Source: Aestuariibaculum suncheonense
GTDB taxonomy: Bacteria > Bacteroidota > Bacteroidia > Flavobacteriales > Flavobacteriaceae
Reading direction: 5' to 3'
DNA length: 64,000 bases
Assembly: GCF_014596935.1 (NCBI RefSeq)
Contig: NZ_JACVXC010000003.1
Coordinates: forward strand, 434,001 to 498,000
The stretch's first letter is position 1. The number at the start of each line of letters is the position of its first letter. A model generated the notes under the pieces. It was not told the DNA's origin and searched no databases. It saw only the letters and a program-made list of their open reading frames with translations. Position numbers and translations under genes: made by a program. This document shows positions 28,901 through 37,409 of the stretch, one piece after another.

Positions 28901-29988
28901 AAATCATGAATAGATACAGTAGACATATTATACTTTCAGAAATTGGTCAAATTGGTCAGGATAAACTTTCTAACACCAAAGTTCTCGTAGTTGGCGCAGG
29001 CGGATTAGGTTGCCCTATTCTGCAATACCTAGCCGCCGCAGGTATTGGAACACTTGGCATTGTAGATTTTGATGTAGTGGATATAACCAACCTACAACGA
29101 CAAATATTGTTTGGTACAGCATCAATCGGCCAAAACAAAGCTTTAGCCGCCAAACAACGTCTAAAAGATTTAAACGACAGCATTTCTGTTATCGAATACC
29201 AAGAAAGGCTTACCCATAAAAATGCGTTAGACCTTTTTGATCAATACGATATCATTGTAGATGGCACCGATAATTTTGAAACCCGTTATTTAATCAACGA
29301 TGCATGCGTGATTACCAATAAACCGTTGGTGTTTGGAGCCATTTATAAGTTTGAAGGTCAGGTTTCTGTGTTTAATTATCAAAACGGACCAACCTACCGC
29401 TGTTTGTTTCCGGAGGCACCGGAGAAAAACACCGTGCCTAATTGTTCAGAAATTGGCGTTTTAGGTGTACTACCTGGTATTATTGGCTCCATGCAGGCTA
29501 ACGAAGTCTTAAAAATCATTTTAGGAATCGGCAATACACTTTCAGGGAAACTCCTTTGCTACAATGCATTGCATAGTCAAACAACTGTTTTAAATATCTC
29601 TAAAAACAATCATGAGATTGAAAAGGTTCTAAAAAACAAAAACAGTTTCACCACTCAAACTACAGAAACTTTTTGCGAAATACCAGCGATAGTTGTTTCA
29701 ATTGAAGACGTTTTAGATAAAAATAACATTCAGCTTATCGATGTTCGAGAAACACATGAAACTCCTAAAATTGAAGGCATATCTGTAACTTCTATTCCTT
29801 TAAGTGAGTTGAATGCGCATATCAATCAATTGGACCCCAATAAAGACAAATATATATTTTGTCAGTCTGGTATCCGAAGTAAACAAGCGGCTTCTATACT
29901 ACAAAATTTAAATATCAAACATTGTTACAGTATTAAAGAAGGTGCTCCTGATATTATTGAATACTTAATCCAACAAAATCAAGAATAA
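28897..29988 (+). CDS. moeB: MoeB/ThiF-type adenylyltransferase with C-terminal rhodanese domain
   Basis: Activates the MoaD C-terminus as an acyl-adenylate. The E1-like domain has GAGGLGCPILQYLAAAG (about 33-49) and the ATP-binding NLQRQ. The C-terminal rhodanese domain (about 265-363) has the sulfur-carrying Cys in IFCQSGIRSKQAA, like eukaryotic MOCS3. The structural zinc site seems lost: the first CxxC reads TYRC, and no second CxxC follows. It starts inside the mobA-moaD stop codon (ATGA); an ATG at 28906 is an alternative. Confidence 0.92.
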   Translation: MKIMNRYSRHIILSEIGQIGQDKLSNTKVLVVGAGGLGCPILQYLAAAGIGTLGIVDFDVVDITNLQRQILFGTASIGQNKALAAKQRLKDLNDSISVIEYQERLTHKNALDLFDQYDIIVDGTDNFETRYLINDACVITNKPLVFGAIYKFEGQVSVFNYQNGPTYRCLFPEAPEKNTVPNCSEIGVLGVLPGIIGSMQANEVLKIILGIGNTLSGKLLCYNALHSQTTVLNISKNNHEIEKVLKNKNSFTTQTTETFCEIPAIVVSIEDVLDKNNIQLIDVRETHETPKIEGISVTSIPLSELNAHINQLDPNKDKYIFCQSGIRSKQAASILQNLNIKHCYSIKEGAPDIIEYLIQQNQE

Positions 29989-30431
29989 TGACAGATAAAA
30001 AGATAAAAAATGTGTTTCAGCAAGGCGCTATTTCATCAGAATTCATTGGGAATTCTATTGCTAAACACCAAACCAAAACCAGCATTGGCGCTCATAATAT
30101 ATTTTTAGGGCAAGTACGCGCCGATATTATTGATGGAAAAACGGTTTCTGCCATTGAGTATTCCGCGTATGAAGGTATGGCCAATGAAAAATTTCATGAG
30201 ATTCGTGAGGCTGCCTTTGAAAAATTTCATTTAACCTGCCTGCACATTTACCACAGCTTAGGGACTGTAAAAGCAGGCGAAATATGTTTGTTTGTTTTTG
30301 TGTCTTCACCAAGGCGAAAAGTGGTTTTTGAAGCTTTAGAATATATTGTTGAAGAAATAAAAGCTCATGTGCCCGTTTTTGGAAAAGAAATTTTTGAAGA
30401 CGCCTCACATCAATGGAAAGCGAATAATTAA
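29988..30431 (+). CDS. moaE: molybdopterin synthase catalytic subunit
   Basis: Large subunit of molybdopterin synthase, which works with MoaD to put two sulfurs onto cyclic pyranopterin. It has 147 residues. The family segments IYHSLGTVKAGEICLFVFVSSPRR and HVPVFGKEIFEDASHQW, with the active-site Lys, are present. Its ATG overlaps the moeB stop by one base (TAATG), a coupled arrangement. Confidence 0.94.
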   Translation: MTDKKIKNVFQQGAISSEFIGNSIAKHQTKTSIGAHNIFLGQVRADIIDGKTVSAIEYSAYEGMANEKFHEIREAAFEKFHLTCLHIYHSLGTVKAGEICLFVFVSSPRRKVVFEALEYIVEEIKAHVPVFGKEIFEDASHQWKANN

Positions 30432-30501
30432 ATGTGATTTGTTTAGTTGTAAAATCCTTAAGTCGATAACAGCTAAAAAACATCCAACTAAAAAACATAA
30501 A

Positions 30502-31413
30502 ATGGTAGATATTACACACAAAAATACCACATTACGAATTGCTACGGCTCAAGCTATCGTTAAAGTCAGTAAACCGGAAACTATTGAAGCCATCAAAAAC
30601 GACACAGTTCCTAAAGGCAACGTTTTAGCTATGAGTAAAGCCGCTGGCTTATTAGGTGTTAAACGCACTCCTGATATTTTACCGGATTGCCATCCCTTAC
30701 CCATCGAATACACAGGTGTGGAATACGACATAAACGGATTAGAAATTATAGTGTTATTCACTGTAAAAACCATTTACAAAACAGGTGTTGAAGTGGAAGC
30801 CATGCATGGTGCTAGCGTGGTCGCTTTAAATATGTATGATATGCTGAAACCCATCGATAAAGGCATTGAAATTCACGCCATTAAATTACTAAACAAAAAA
30901 GGCGGCAAATCAGATTTTAAAAACCGTTTTAGAACTGATATTAAGGCTGCTGTAATTGTGTGTTCAGATACTATTTCCGCAGGCGATAAAGAAGATAGAG
31001 CTGGAAAGGCCATTATTGAAAAACTTGAAGCGAGTAATGTAGAAGTTGAAGATTATATCGTGATTCCTGATGAATCGGAAATCATTCAAAATAAAGCCAA
31101 AGAATATCAGGAAGCGGGTATCGATTTAGTCATTTATACGGGCGGTACCGGACTTTCAAATCGCGATGTAACCCCGGAAGCGTTGATTCCCGTTTTAGAC
31201 AGACGCATTCCCGGAATTGAAGAAGCGATTCGCAACTATGGTCAGGATAGAACTCCTTATGCGATGCTGTCCAGAAGTGTGGCTGGAACGATTAAAAACA
31301 CTTTAGTTCTGGCATTACCAGGCTCCACTAATGGAGCTAAAGAATCTATGGACGCGGTTTTCCCTTCAATATTACATATTTTCGGAGTATTAAGAGGTGT
31401 AAGACACGACTAA
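30502..31413 (+). CDS. MoaC-MoaB fusion protein
   Basis: Residues 1-145 are MoaC, the cyclic pyranopterin monophosphate synthase accessory protein, with KGNVLAMSKAAGLLGVK, LPDCHPLP, the catalytic GVEVEAMHGASVVALNMYDM and the usual C-terminal Lys pair. Residues 155-304 are MoaB/MogA, which adenylylates molybdopterin, with VIVCSDTISAGDKEDRAGK and TGGTGLSNRDVTPEA. The fusion is known in Bacteroidota. I chose the ATG at 30502 (MVDITHKN) over a frame opening at 30367 that overlaps moaE, because MoaC proteins begin here. Confidence 0.93.
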   Translation: MVDITHKNTTLRIATAQAIVKVSKPETIEAIKNDTVPKGNVLAMSKAAGLLGVKRTPDILPDCHPLPIEYTGVEYDINGLEIIVLFTVKTIYKTGVEVEAMHGASVVALNMYDMLKPIDKGIEIHAIKLLNKKGGKSDFKNRFRTDIKAAVIVCSDTISAGDKEDRAGKAIIEKLEASNVEVEDYIVIPDESEIIQNKAKEYQEAGIDLVIYTGGTGLSNRDVTPEALIPVLDRRIPGIEEAIRNYGQDRTPYAMLSRSVAGTIKNTLVLALPGSTNGAKESMDAVFPSILHIFGVLRGVRHD

Positions 31414-31414
31414 C

Positions 31415-32422
31415 ATGAAAAATGAAAAAAACATATTACAGGATAATTTTGGTAGAGACCATTCCTATTTACGAATTTCGTTAATAGAGCGTTGTAATCT
31501 GCGATGTTCTTATTGTATGCCCGAAGAAGGTGTGCCACTTTCTCCTAAAAGCCATTTAATGACTTACGAAGAAATTTACGAGATTGCAAAAACCTTTGTA
31601 AAACATGGAGTCACAAAAATTAGATTAACCGGCGGCGAACCCTTGGTTAGAAAAGATTTCCCGATAATTTTAGAAAAGCTGGCGTCGCTCCCCGTTGAAA
31701 TTTCTATCACCTCAAACGCCGTAATTATTGACAAATTTGTAGACGTCTTAAAAGCCTATGGCGTAAAAAGTTTGAATATTAGTCTGGATTCACTTCATCG
31801 TGATAAATTCAAGGAAATTACTCGCCGGGATAATTTTGAAAAAGTTCACAACAACATTTTACTTTTAGTTAAAGAAGGTTTTAAAGTCAAAGTAAATGCC
31901 GTTTTAATAAAAGACTTTAACGACAATGAAATTATCAATTTCATAAAGTTCACGAAAGACTTACCGGTATCGGTGCGTTTCATAGAATTCATGCCTTTTG
32001 ATGGTAATAAATGGGATATGAGTAAAATGGTATCCTACAAAGATGTTATGGATCGGGTTTACGAATCGTTTTCTGAAAATCAAGTCGAACGTCTACAGGA
32101 TGCTCCAAACGACACCTCTAAAAACTATAAAATAAAAGGTTACACCGGCAGTTTTGCTATAATCAGTTCGGTAACTAATCCGTTTTGTGATTCCTGTAAC
32201 AGACTGCGTTTAACAGCTAACGGCCAATTAAAAAACTGTTTGTTCTCGGCTACAGAATCTGATATTTTAGGAACACTTCGCGCAGGAAATTCCATAGATC
32301 CTGTAATTGAAAAAGCTGTAAAAGCAAAGTTTAAAATTCGTGGTGGCATGAATACCTTAGATAAACTCCAGAAACCTGAGCGTCATAACCTAAACCGCAG
32401 TATGATTACTATTGGCGGGTAA
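31415..32422 (+). CDS. moaA: GTP 3',8-cyclase MoaA
   Basis: Radical SAM enzyme that starts cofactor synthesis from GTP. It has 335 residues. The first cluster is in ERCNLRCSYCMP (near 27-38). The second C-terminal cluster is in FCDSCNRLRLTANGQLKNCLF. The protein ends with the Gly-Gly tail (ITIGG) needed for activation by MoaC. It is the last gene of the operon, one base after moaC-moaB. Confidence 0.97.
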   Translation: MKNEKNILQDNFGRDHSYLRISLIERCNLRCSYCMPEEGVPLSPKSHLMTYEEIYEIAKTFVKHGVTKIRLTGGEPLVRKDFPIILEKLASLPVEISITSNAVIIDKFVDVLKAYGVKSLNISLDSLHRDKFKEITRRDNFEKVHNNILLLVKEGFKVKVNAVLIKDFNDNEIINFIKFTKDLPVSVRFIEFMPFDGNKWDMSKMVSYKDVMDRVYESFSENQVERLQDAPNDTSKNYKIKGYTGSFAIISSVTNPFCDSCNRLRLTANGQLKNCLFSATESDILGTLRAGNSIDPVIEKAVKAKFKIRGGMNTLDKLQKPERHNLNRSMITIGG

Positions 32423-32441
32423 TACTGTGTTTTTTTACAAA

Positions 32442-32467
32442 TCAAGGAAGCCAAAAGACTTCCTTGA
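32442..32467. terminator. hairpin between convergent moaA and glycosyltransferase-like genes
   Basis: A 9-bp stem TCAAGGAAG / CTTCCTTGA with an 8-base loop, 20 bases after moaA. No good T-run follows on either strand, so it may be an RNA end-protecting hairpin or a weak terminator. Confidence 0.4.
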
Positions 32468-32524
32468 AGGAAAGGGTTAAAATTTGGTGCTTAAACCAAA
32501 TATTGAGAGAGTAACCCCAATACA

Positions 32525-33301
32525 CTAACTTGTTTTTAAGGTAATTTGACTCACCTTTTTATCATATAAACCTGTTTCCGTTTTAGCCAAATTTTCAAAC
32601 ATGTTTACACAAACATCAACCACCTTAATAATCGAAATCGATTTTTCTGTTTTCCCACTCAATTCTTCTGTTGTATCGTACCCAATAATACCCCCAAAGT
32701 TCGAAATTCGGTTTAGTTTAGTTAGTTGAGAGACATTTAGTCCTTCAGGGATATTAATGCATTGTGGTACAAATGAGATATTATTTATATTATAATTTTC
32801 CCTTAGACGTTGTTCATCATACAGGTTGGTTACAATAATATGATTGGCTGTTATCATCCATTTATTAAATTGTTTTAACAAAAATTTACGAATCGATTCA
32901 AACTGATTTTCATCTTCTACCTGATGCCAAATATTGATATTAGGAATTCCTTTTAATCTGCAAAATACAGGAACTAATCCTACTAAAGTATTGGCTATCT
33001 TGTTCTCTCCAAACATCGATTCTCTGTAATCAAAAACTACAGCATCCGGCTTAATGTCATTGATTGTTATACTTATAGAAAAACCATTTGATAAACTATT
33101 TAAAGACCAGCAATCTTTAACCAGAATTCTGCAGCCTGTTTCTGTAAAAAACAAACCATTCCTTCCATATCTTTTATTAGTTAATAAAATGATTTCGGAA
33201 ACAGCTTCGCTTAACCTGAAATGTTTAATTAATTGATAAGCATAATCACCTAATGCATCTTTGCTTATCGGGTATGTGGTTATTATTGCTAATCTCATCA
33301 A
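32525..33301 (-). CDS. truncated GT-B-type glycosyltransferase-like protein
   Basis: A 258-residue protein resembling only the N-terminal half of a GT4-like glycosyltransferase. It opens with LAIITTYPISKDALGDYAYQLIKHF and has the usual domain-boundary segment VTNLYDEQRLRENYNINNISFVPQCI near 157-182. The C-terminal nucleotide-sugar domain is absent; the last 80 residues do not look like it, and only 100 bases remain before moaA. It may be a decayed gene or a repurposed sugar-binding domain. It is isolated and carries candidate LytTR-type repeats upstream. Confidence 0.6.
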   Translation of the reverse strand: MMRLAIITTYPISKDALGDYAYQLIKHFRLSEAVSEIILLTNKRYGRNGLFFTETGCRILVKDCWSLNSLSNGFSISITINDIKPDAVVFDYRESMFGENKIANTLVGLVPVFCRLKGIPNINIWHQVEDENQFESIRKFLLKQFNKWMITANHIIVTNLYDEQRLRENYNINNISFVPQCINIPEGLNVSQLTKLNRISNFGGIIGYDTTEELSGKTEKSISIIKVVDVCVNMFENLAKTETGLYDKKVSQITLKTS

Positions 33302-33356
33302 ACGTTACAATTTTATTTACACAAATTTGTCATTTTTATCGAAATCGATTCATGAT

Positions 33357-33411
33357 TTTAGTTAAAATTCAAATTACTGTAGACGAATGGTTGTTTACTT
33401 TAGTTGAAATA
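33357..33411. promoter_or_regulatory. 21-bp-spaced repeats upstream of the glycosyltransferase-like gene
   Basis: TGTAGACGAATGG at 33378-33390 is flanked exactly 21 bp on each side by weaker relatives, TTTAGTTAAAATT (33357) and TTTAGTTGAAATA (33399). They share the TxTAGxxxAA core. LytTR regulators typically bind direct repeats two helical turns apart. Confidence 0.4.
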
Positions 33412-33469
33412 TGATCTAATAATTATTCTTAAAAATGATAATTTTCAAAGTAAATCTTATTTAAAAAGA

Positions 33470-33497
33470 AAAGGCAAAAACTTTCGTTTTTGCCTTT
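33470..33497 (-). terminator. terminator-like hairpin in the 33.3-33.76 kb gap
   Basis: Stem AAAGGCAAAAA / TTTTTGCCTTT with a CTTTCG loop. On the minus strand it is followed by TCTTTTT. It is 260 bases downstream of the LytTR gene, so it either ends a long 3' tail of that operon or ends a separate small RNA. Between 33500 and 33700 I see no open frame worth calling, only a GCATGG/CCATGC inverted repeat at 33554-33577. Confidence 0.5.
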
Positions 33498-33704
33498 AAA
33501 ATAGAAGTTTTGCTATTAATCATTCAAACATAATTGTCCCTCTATTTTATTTGTCGCATGGACTACCACCCCCATGCTTTAACACATTATTGAGTAAATA
33601 GAATAACTTAAAAAAATATGAAAAGTTAAAACACTTAAAAATAACCCACCATGACTATTTACCTATAACAAAGGTAATTCGTTATAAATGAGTTAAACTG
33701 TATT

Positions 33705-33738
33705 TTTCGTCGAATGAAATTTTAGTGTAGACGAATGG
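33705..33738. promoter_or_regulatory. direct repeat pair next to the LytTR regulator gene
   Basis: TGTAGACGAATGG at 33726-33738 and a relative TTTCGTCGAATGA at 33705-33717 start exactly 21 bp apart, just beyond the stop codon of the LytTR regulator. The 13-bp unit is identical to the one at 33378. Confidence 0.45.
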
Positions 33739-33759
33739 AAGTAATGATATGTTAACTCG

Positions 33760-34473
33760 TTAAAGCAGATTTAAGCGATTCATTAATTCCGGACGATTTG
33801 ATCGACTTACAGGCACAACATCTTTTTTTACAAGCACACTATTATCTTCGATATCAACAATTTCATCAACATTAATAATAAATGAACGATGTACTTTTAA
33901 AAACAAATCGTGAGGTAATTTTTCTTCAATTTTCTTTAAAGTAGAATGTACCGTGTAATTTTTAGTTTGCGTTTTAATATGAATATAATCTCCTTTAGCT
34001 TCGATAAGATAAATACTTGGGATATCTATTTTTATCAGTCGTCTGTCGATATTCACATACAGGTCGTTATCGGCAACTGTTGGCTCTTTAGGTTCAGACT
34101 CCATAATAACCTCTTGCTTTAACTCTGTCTTTTTAGCTTTTAAAACAGCTTTTTCAAAACGTGCAGGAAGCACTGGCTTCACTAAATAATCTACAATACA
34201 ATCGTATTCAAAAGCATCAATAGCAAACTTAGAATCAGATGTTGTTAATATGATTTTGGGCGGATTTTTTAAGGTCTGAATAAAGTCGAAACCTGTAAAA
34301 TCTGGCATATGAATGTCCAGAAAAATTAAATCGACCTGATGCTGATTTAAAAACTTTATTGCCTGAATTGCATTAGGAAACGTCTCTAAAACAGTTAAAT
34401 CTTCAGTTTTAGAACACAGTTGGCTTAATATCGCTCTAGCTGTTTCTTCATCATCAATAATAATACAATTCAT
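33760..34473 (-). CDS. LytTR-type response regulator
   Basis: A 237-residue protein with a receiver domain (1-120; IIDDEE acidic pocket, phospho-Asp D53 in LIFLDIHMPD) and a C-terminal LytTR DNA-binding domain (about 140-237; IYLIEAKGDYIHIKT, FLKVHRSFIIN). LytTR domains bind paired direct repeats. It is the last gene of a minus-strand group with the HPt and kinase genes, 9 bases after the HPt, which makes it the likely output of that phosphorelay. Confidence 0.93.
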   Translation of the reverse strand: MNCIIIDDEETARAILSQLCSKTEDLTVLETFPNAIQAIKFLNQHQVDLIFLDIHMPDFTGFDFIQTLKNPPKIILTTSDSKFAIDAFEYDCIVDYLVKPVLPARFEKAVLKAKKTELKQEVIMESEPKEPTVADNDLYVNIDRRLIKIDIPSIYLIEAKGDYIHIKTQTKNYTVHSTLKKIEEKLPHDLFLKVHRSFIINVDEIVDIEDNSVLVKKDVVPVSRSNRPELMNRLNLL

Positions 34474-34482
34474 AAAGCTCTA

Positions 34483-34800
34483 TTATAATGTTTTAAGGTA
34501 ATTGGTTATGGTTATTAAAATAGCTTCAAATTCAGCTTTTAAATTTACGTCTCCTTCTCTCAATTTCTCCTCAAATGCAACTGCTGTATGATAACTTTTT
34601 TCAAGGCCCAAAATAAGAATTTTATGTTTAAGTTTATGAACATTATCTGCTGCTTTCTGGTAATCTTCCAATTCTAAATTAGAATAAAAAACAGCTTTTT
34701 CCTCAGGAAATTCACACTTAATAATATCTATTAGCTTTTGTTCGAAGACTTTATCACCTCCAGACATACTATGGATATATGACATATTAGGCTGTTCCAT
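34483..34800 (-). CDS. HPt phosphotransfer protein
   Basis: A small helical protein of 105 residues with the histidine phosphotransfer motif AADNVHKLKHKILILG (phospho-His at 55). It would shuttle phosphate between receiver domains. Its start overlaps the end of the PAS kinase gene by 14 bases. The kinase has no receiver domain of its own, so the HPt probably exchanges phosphate with the separate CheY-like and LytTR receivers. Confidence 0.88.
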   Translation of the reverse strand: MEQPNMSYIHSMSGGDKVFEQKLIDIIKCEFPEEKAVFYSNLELEDYQKAADNVHKLKHKILILGLEKSYHTAVAFEEKLREGDVNLKAEFEAILITITNYLKTL

Positions 34801-36751
34801 TTGACCCTTTTTTTATCGTAAATAAAAATGTTGTTCCTTTATTTGGTTTACTTTCCAACCATATTTTTCCGTTGTGCAATTCCACAATTTTCTGCACAAT
34901 AGACAAGCCTATTCCTGTAGATTCATCGCTCTTCTTTAAAGCATGAAACACCTTAAATATTTTATTATGAAACTTCTTCTCGATACCCATGCCATTATCC
35001 TGAATCGAAAACTGATAACAGTCGTCTAATTCTTCAACAGAGATATAAATGAGTCCTTTGTCCTTATCAATAAACTTAATGGCATTACTGATTAAATTTT
35101 GAAAAAGTTGCTGAATTTTAGTTTTATGTCCAAACACCACCGGAAGCGGCTTTAGTATGTATATCGTTATATGTTCTGGAATGTATAAAATCTGAATTAA
35201 ATCCTGAACGATCTCCTGTGTATCAACAGGCTCTTTTTCATTTTCATAAAACCCAACACTGGAATAAGCCAAAATATCTGAAATTAGATGCTCCATACGT
35301 TCTAAAGTGGTTTCAATTAAGCCTAAATTTTGAATTGTGGGCGCGTCTAATGTCCCTTTATTGTCATCTTTAATCCAACTCACTAAAGCATTTATACTAC
35401 GCAACGGCGATTTTAAATCGTGCGACACAATATGGGCATACTCCTCTAATTCATTATTACTTCGCTCTAAAGCTTCCAATAGATTTACCTTTTCACGCTC
35501 TAAACTTTTAACATCGGTAATATCTAAATGAATACCAATAGAGCCAATCATATTACCTGTACTATCATAATTAGGTGCCACACTCACTAACCAATCCCGT
35601 TCTTCTCCTGCTTTGGTAATCATTTTAATTTCATAAGAATCGGTTAAACCTTGATCTCGGTTTTCGCGTTTCTCTTCCATAAACTTCTGGTCAAACTTAA
35701 ATAAGTTTTTCGCATCGAGACCCATAAGCTCTTCAGAAGAATAGCCAGACATCCTTAAAAAATTTTCATTGGCAACGGTAATACAATCTTGAAGGTCTAC
35801 TTCAACCAAACCCAAACTCATTTTAGTAATGACGTTTCGGTATTTTAAACGTTCCTGATCCAAGTTTTCTCTATATTGACGTCTTAAGGTAAAATCTTTA
35901 TAGGTCCACAAATGTCCTTTGTGTTCGCCATCTCTGAAAACCGGCACATAGTCGCGTTCAAACACCCGACCATCAGTCATCTCCAATTCTTCCCCCAAAA
36001 CCATTTCACAGCCGTCAATTATTTCTTCAATTCGATCAACAAATGCGTCTGATTCTTTAAACAAATGTTTGGCCTGTTCTGCCGCTGCCCTACAATCGTA
36101 ACCAACCATCTGTTCTGGCTTTAAAGGAATATTGAAAAACTCACAAAACTTACTATTGGTAACAATAATATTTCTGTTTTCATCTTCCAACAAAATACCT
36201 TTATCCAGATTTGAAATCACCGTAGCCAATCGGTTTTCAGACTCAACTAATTTCTCTTCTGCTTCTTTTTCTTTGGTAATATCACGAATAATGCCCTGAG
36301 CGGCTATTGCTTCTCCGTTTTCATAAACAACATTAGCATTAATATGTACTATTTTTTCCTGTTGAAGTGGTGTCGTAATTTTTAACTCGAAATTGGTTAA
36401 AATACCTTCTTTTAATAGCTGTTTAAATGAAAAACTAACTTTTTCAAAATCGTTAGCATTCACCATAGCCATAAGGTTGTAACCTATACCATTCTCTTTT
36501 AAATTCAGGATTTTTCGGGCACTTTCGTTCATATTAAGAATGTTACCCGTTAAATCCATAATTAAGAAAGCATCAACAATACTTTCACATCCCAATTGAA
36601 GAAAATTTTTAGAATCCTCAAAACGATTATTCATCTCCAAAAGCTGGGATTCTAGAGCAATACGGGCAGCGGTTTCTTTAGCTAATTGCTGTTTTAATAT
36701 GTCAATTTCATCTTGACTCATTAATATAGTATTAAAATTAGGGCACGACAT
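34787..36751 (-). CDS. soluble multi-PAS sensor histidine kinase
   Basis: A 654-residue kinase with no membrane segment. An N-terminal coiled stretch is followed by three or four PAS/PAC modules (about 45-420). The HisKA domain follows with phospho-His near 444 in EEYAHIVSHDLKSPLRS. The HATPase domain has LFQNLISNAIKF, IQDNGMGIE and STGIGLSIVQKI. It would sense an internal signal; the ligand is unknown. A start at Met11 (36721) is possible. It is grouped with an HPt and two receivers, one on each side. Confidence 0.93.
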   Translation of the reverse strand: MSCPNFNTILMSQDEIDILKQQLAKETAARIALESQLLEMNNRFEDSKNFLQLGCESIVDAFLIMDLTGNILNMNESARKILNLKENGIGYNLMAMVNANDFEKVSFSFKQLLKEGILTNFELKITTPLQQEKIVHINANVVYENGEAIAAQGIIRDITKEKEAEEKLVESENRLATVISNLDKGILLEDENRNIIVTNSKFCEFFNIPLKPEQMVGYDCRAAAEQAKHLFKESDAFVDRIEEIIDGCEMVLGEELEMTDGRVFERDYVPVFRDGEHKGHLWTYKDFTLRRQYRENLDQERLKYRNVITKMSLGLVEVDLQDCITVANENFLRMSGYSSEELMGLDAKNLFKFDQKFMEEKRENRDQGLTDSYEIKMITKAGEERDWLVSVAPNYDSTGNMIGSIGIHLDITDVKSLEREKVNLLEALERSNNELEEYAHIVSHDLKSPLRSINALVSWIKDDNKGTLDAPTIQNLGLIETTLERMEHLISDILAYSSVGFYENEKEPVDTQEIVQDLIQILYIPEHITIYILKPLPVVFGHKTKIQQLFQNLISNAIKFIDKDKGLIYISVEELDDCYQFSIQDNGMGIEKKFHNKIFKVFHALKKSDESTGIGLSIVQKIVELHNGKIWLESKPNKGTTFLFTIKKGSNGTA

Positions 36752-36868
36752 TTCGTTTCTCTTAGTAAAGTAACGATTATTACACGAGAATTGAAAACAA
36801 AAAAGTAGGATTTACTTTATAAATTTTTAAAAGAAAGCTTTTGACTAAAAAAAAAAGCACTATTGAAA

Positions 36869-37282
36869 TTATAATTTTATGAGCTCGTTCATGCTCCAGT
36901 ATTTAAGTAGATTTTCGATTTTTGAAACATACTCATCGTACTTTAAAGGCTTTAAAACATAACCGGCCACTCCTATTTTATAACACTCCAATAAATCTTT
37001 TTGATTGCTAGACGTTGTTAAAATAATGGTTGGTACATATTTTAAAATGTCATTATTCTTTAAAATTGACAGAAATTCGATACCATTAATTTTAGGCATA
37101 TTCAAATCTAGAAGAATAATATCAGGAAGATTATCTTTTTGCTCCAGAATTTCAAGCGCTTCTTCTCCATGATGCGCTTCAATAATATTATGACTAAGAT
37201 TTAACGATGAAATGGCACGATGTAATTTCATGATTTCAATAGCATCGTCTTCAATAAGTAAGATGTTTAATGGGGGATTCAT
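36869..37282 (-). CDS. single-domain CheY-like response regulator
   Basis: A 137-residue stand-alone receiver: ILLIEDDA acidic pair, phospho-Asp D59 in IILLDLNMPKINGIEF, Thr switch in ILTTSS, and the KPL lysine. The style (LNMPKING, GYVLKPL) is that of the Rcp1/phytochrome-kinase partner group. It is upstream of and co-oriented with the PAS kinase, 117 bases away. A 21-bp-spaced repeat pair lies before its start. Confidence 0.92.
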   Translation of the reverse strand: MNPPLNILLIEDDAIEIMKLHRAISSLNLSHNIIEAHHGEEALEILEQKDNLPDIILLDLNMPKINGIEFLSILKNNDILKYVPTIILTTSSNQKDLLECYKIGVAGYVLKPLKYDEYVSKIENLLKYWSMNELIKL

Positions 37283-37363
37283 TATTAAATCTAATCAAAA
37301 TGAAACTCAAAAATATTACTATTTCGGTCAATCTGCCTTTGATTTCGTTGATTTCAATTCAAG

Positions 37364-37397
37364 TGTAGACCAATGACAAAAAAGTGTCGACGGATGG
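37364..37397. promoter_or_regulatory. direct repeat pair upstream of the CheY-like gene
   Basis: TGTAGACCAATG at 37364 and TGTCGACGGATGG at 37385-37397 begin 21 bp apart, about 80-115 bases upstream of the CheY-like start. They share TGT[A/C]GAC..ATG with the copies near the LytTR gene. In this 127-base gap I see no terminator for the rubredoxin-fused gene. Confidence 0.5.
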
Positions 37398-37409
37398 ATT
37401 TTAAATTTC

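Noticed and set aside
30367-30501. Upstream extension of moaC-moaB by 45 codons
   Set aside because: It overlaps the moaE end and gives a sequence unlike MoaC; homologues start at MVDITHKN.
30127-30519. Minus-strand frame of 130 codons opposite moaE
   Set aside because: Antisense shadow of a conserved gene; no recognisable features.
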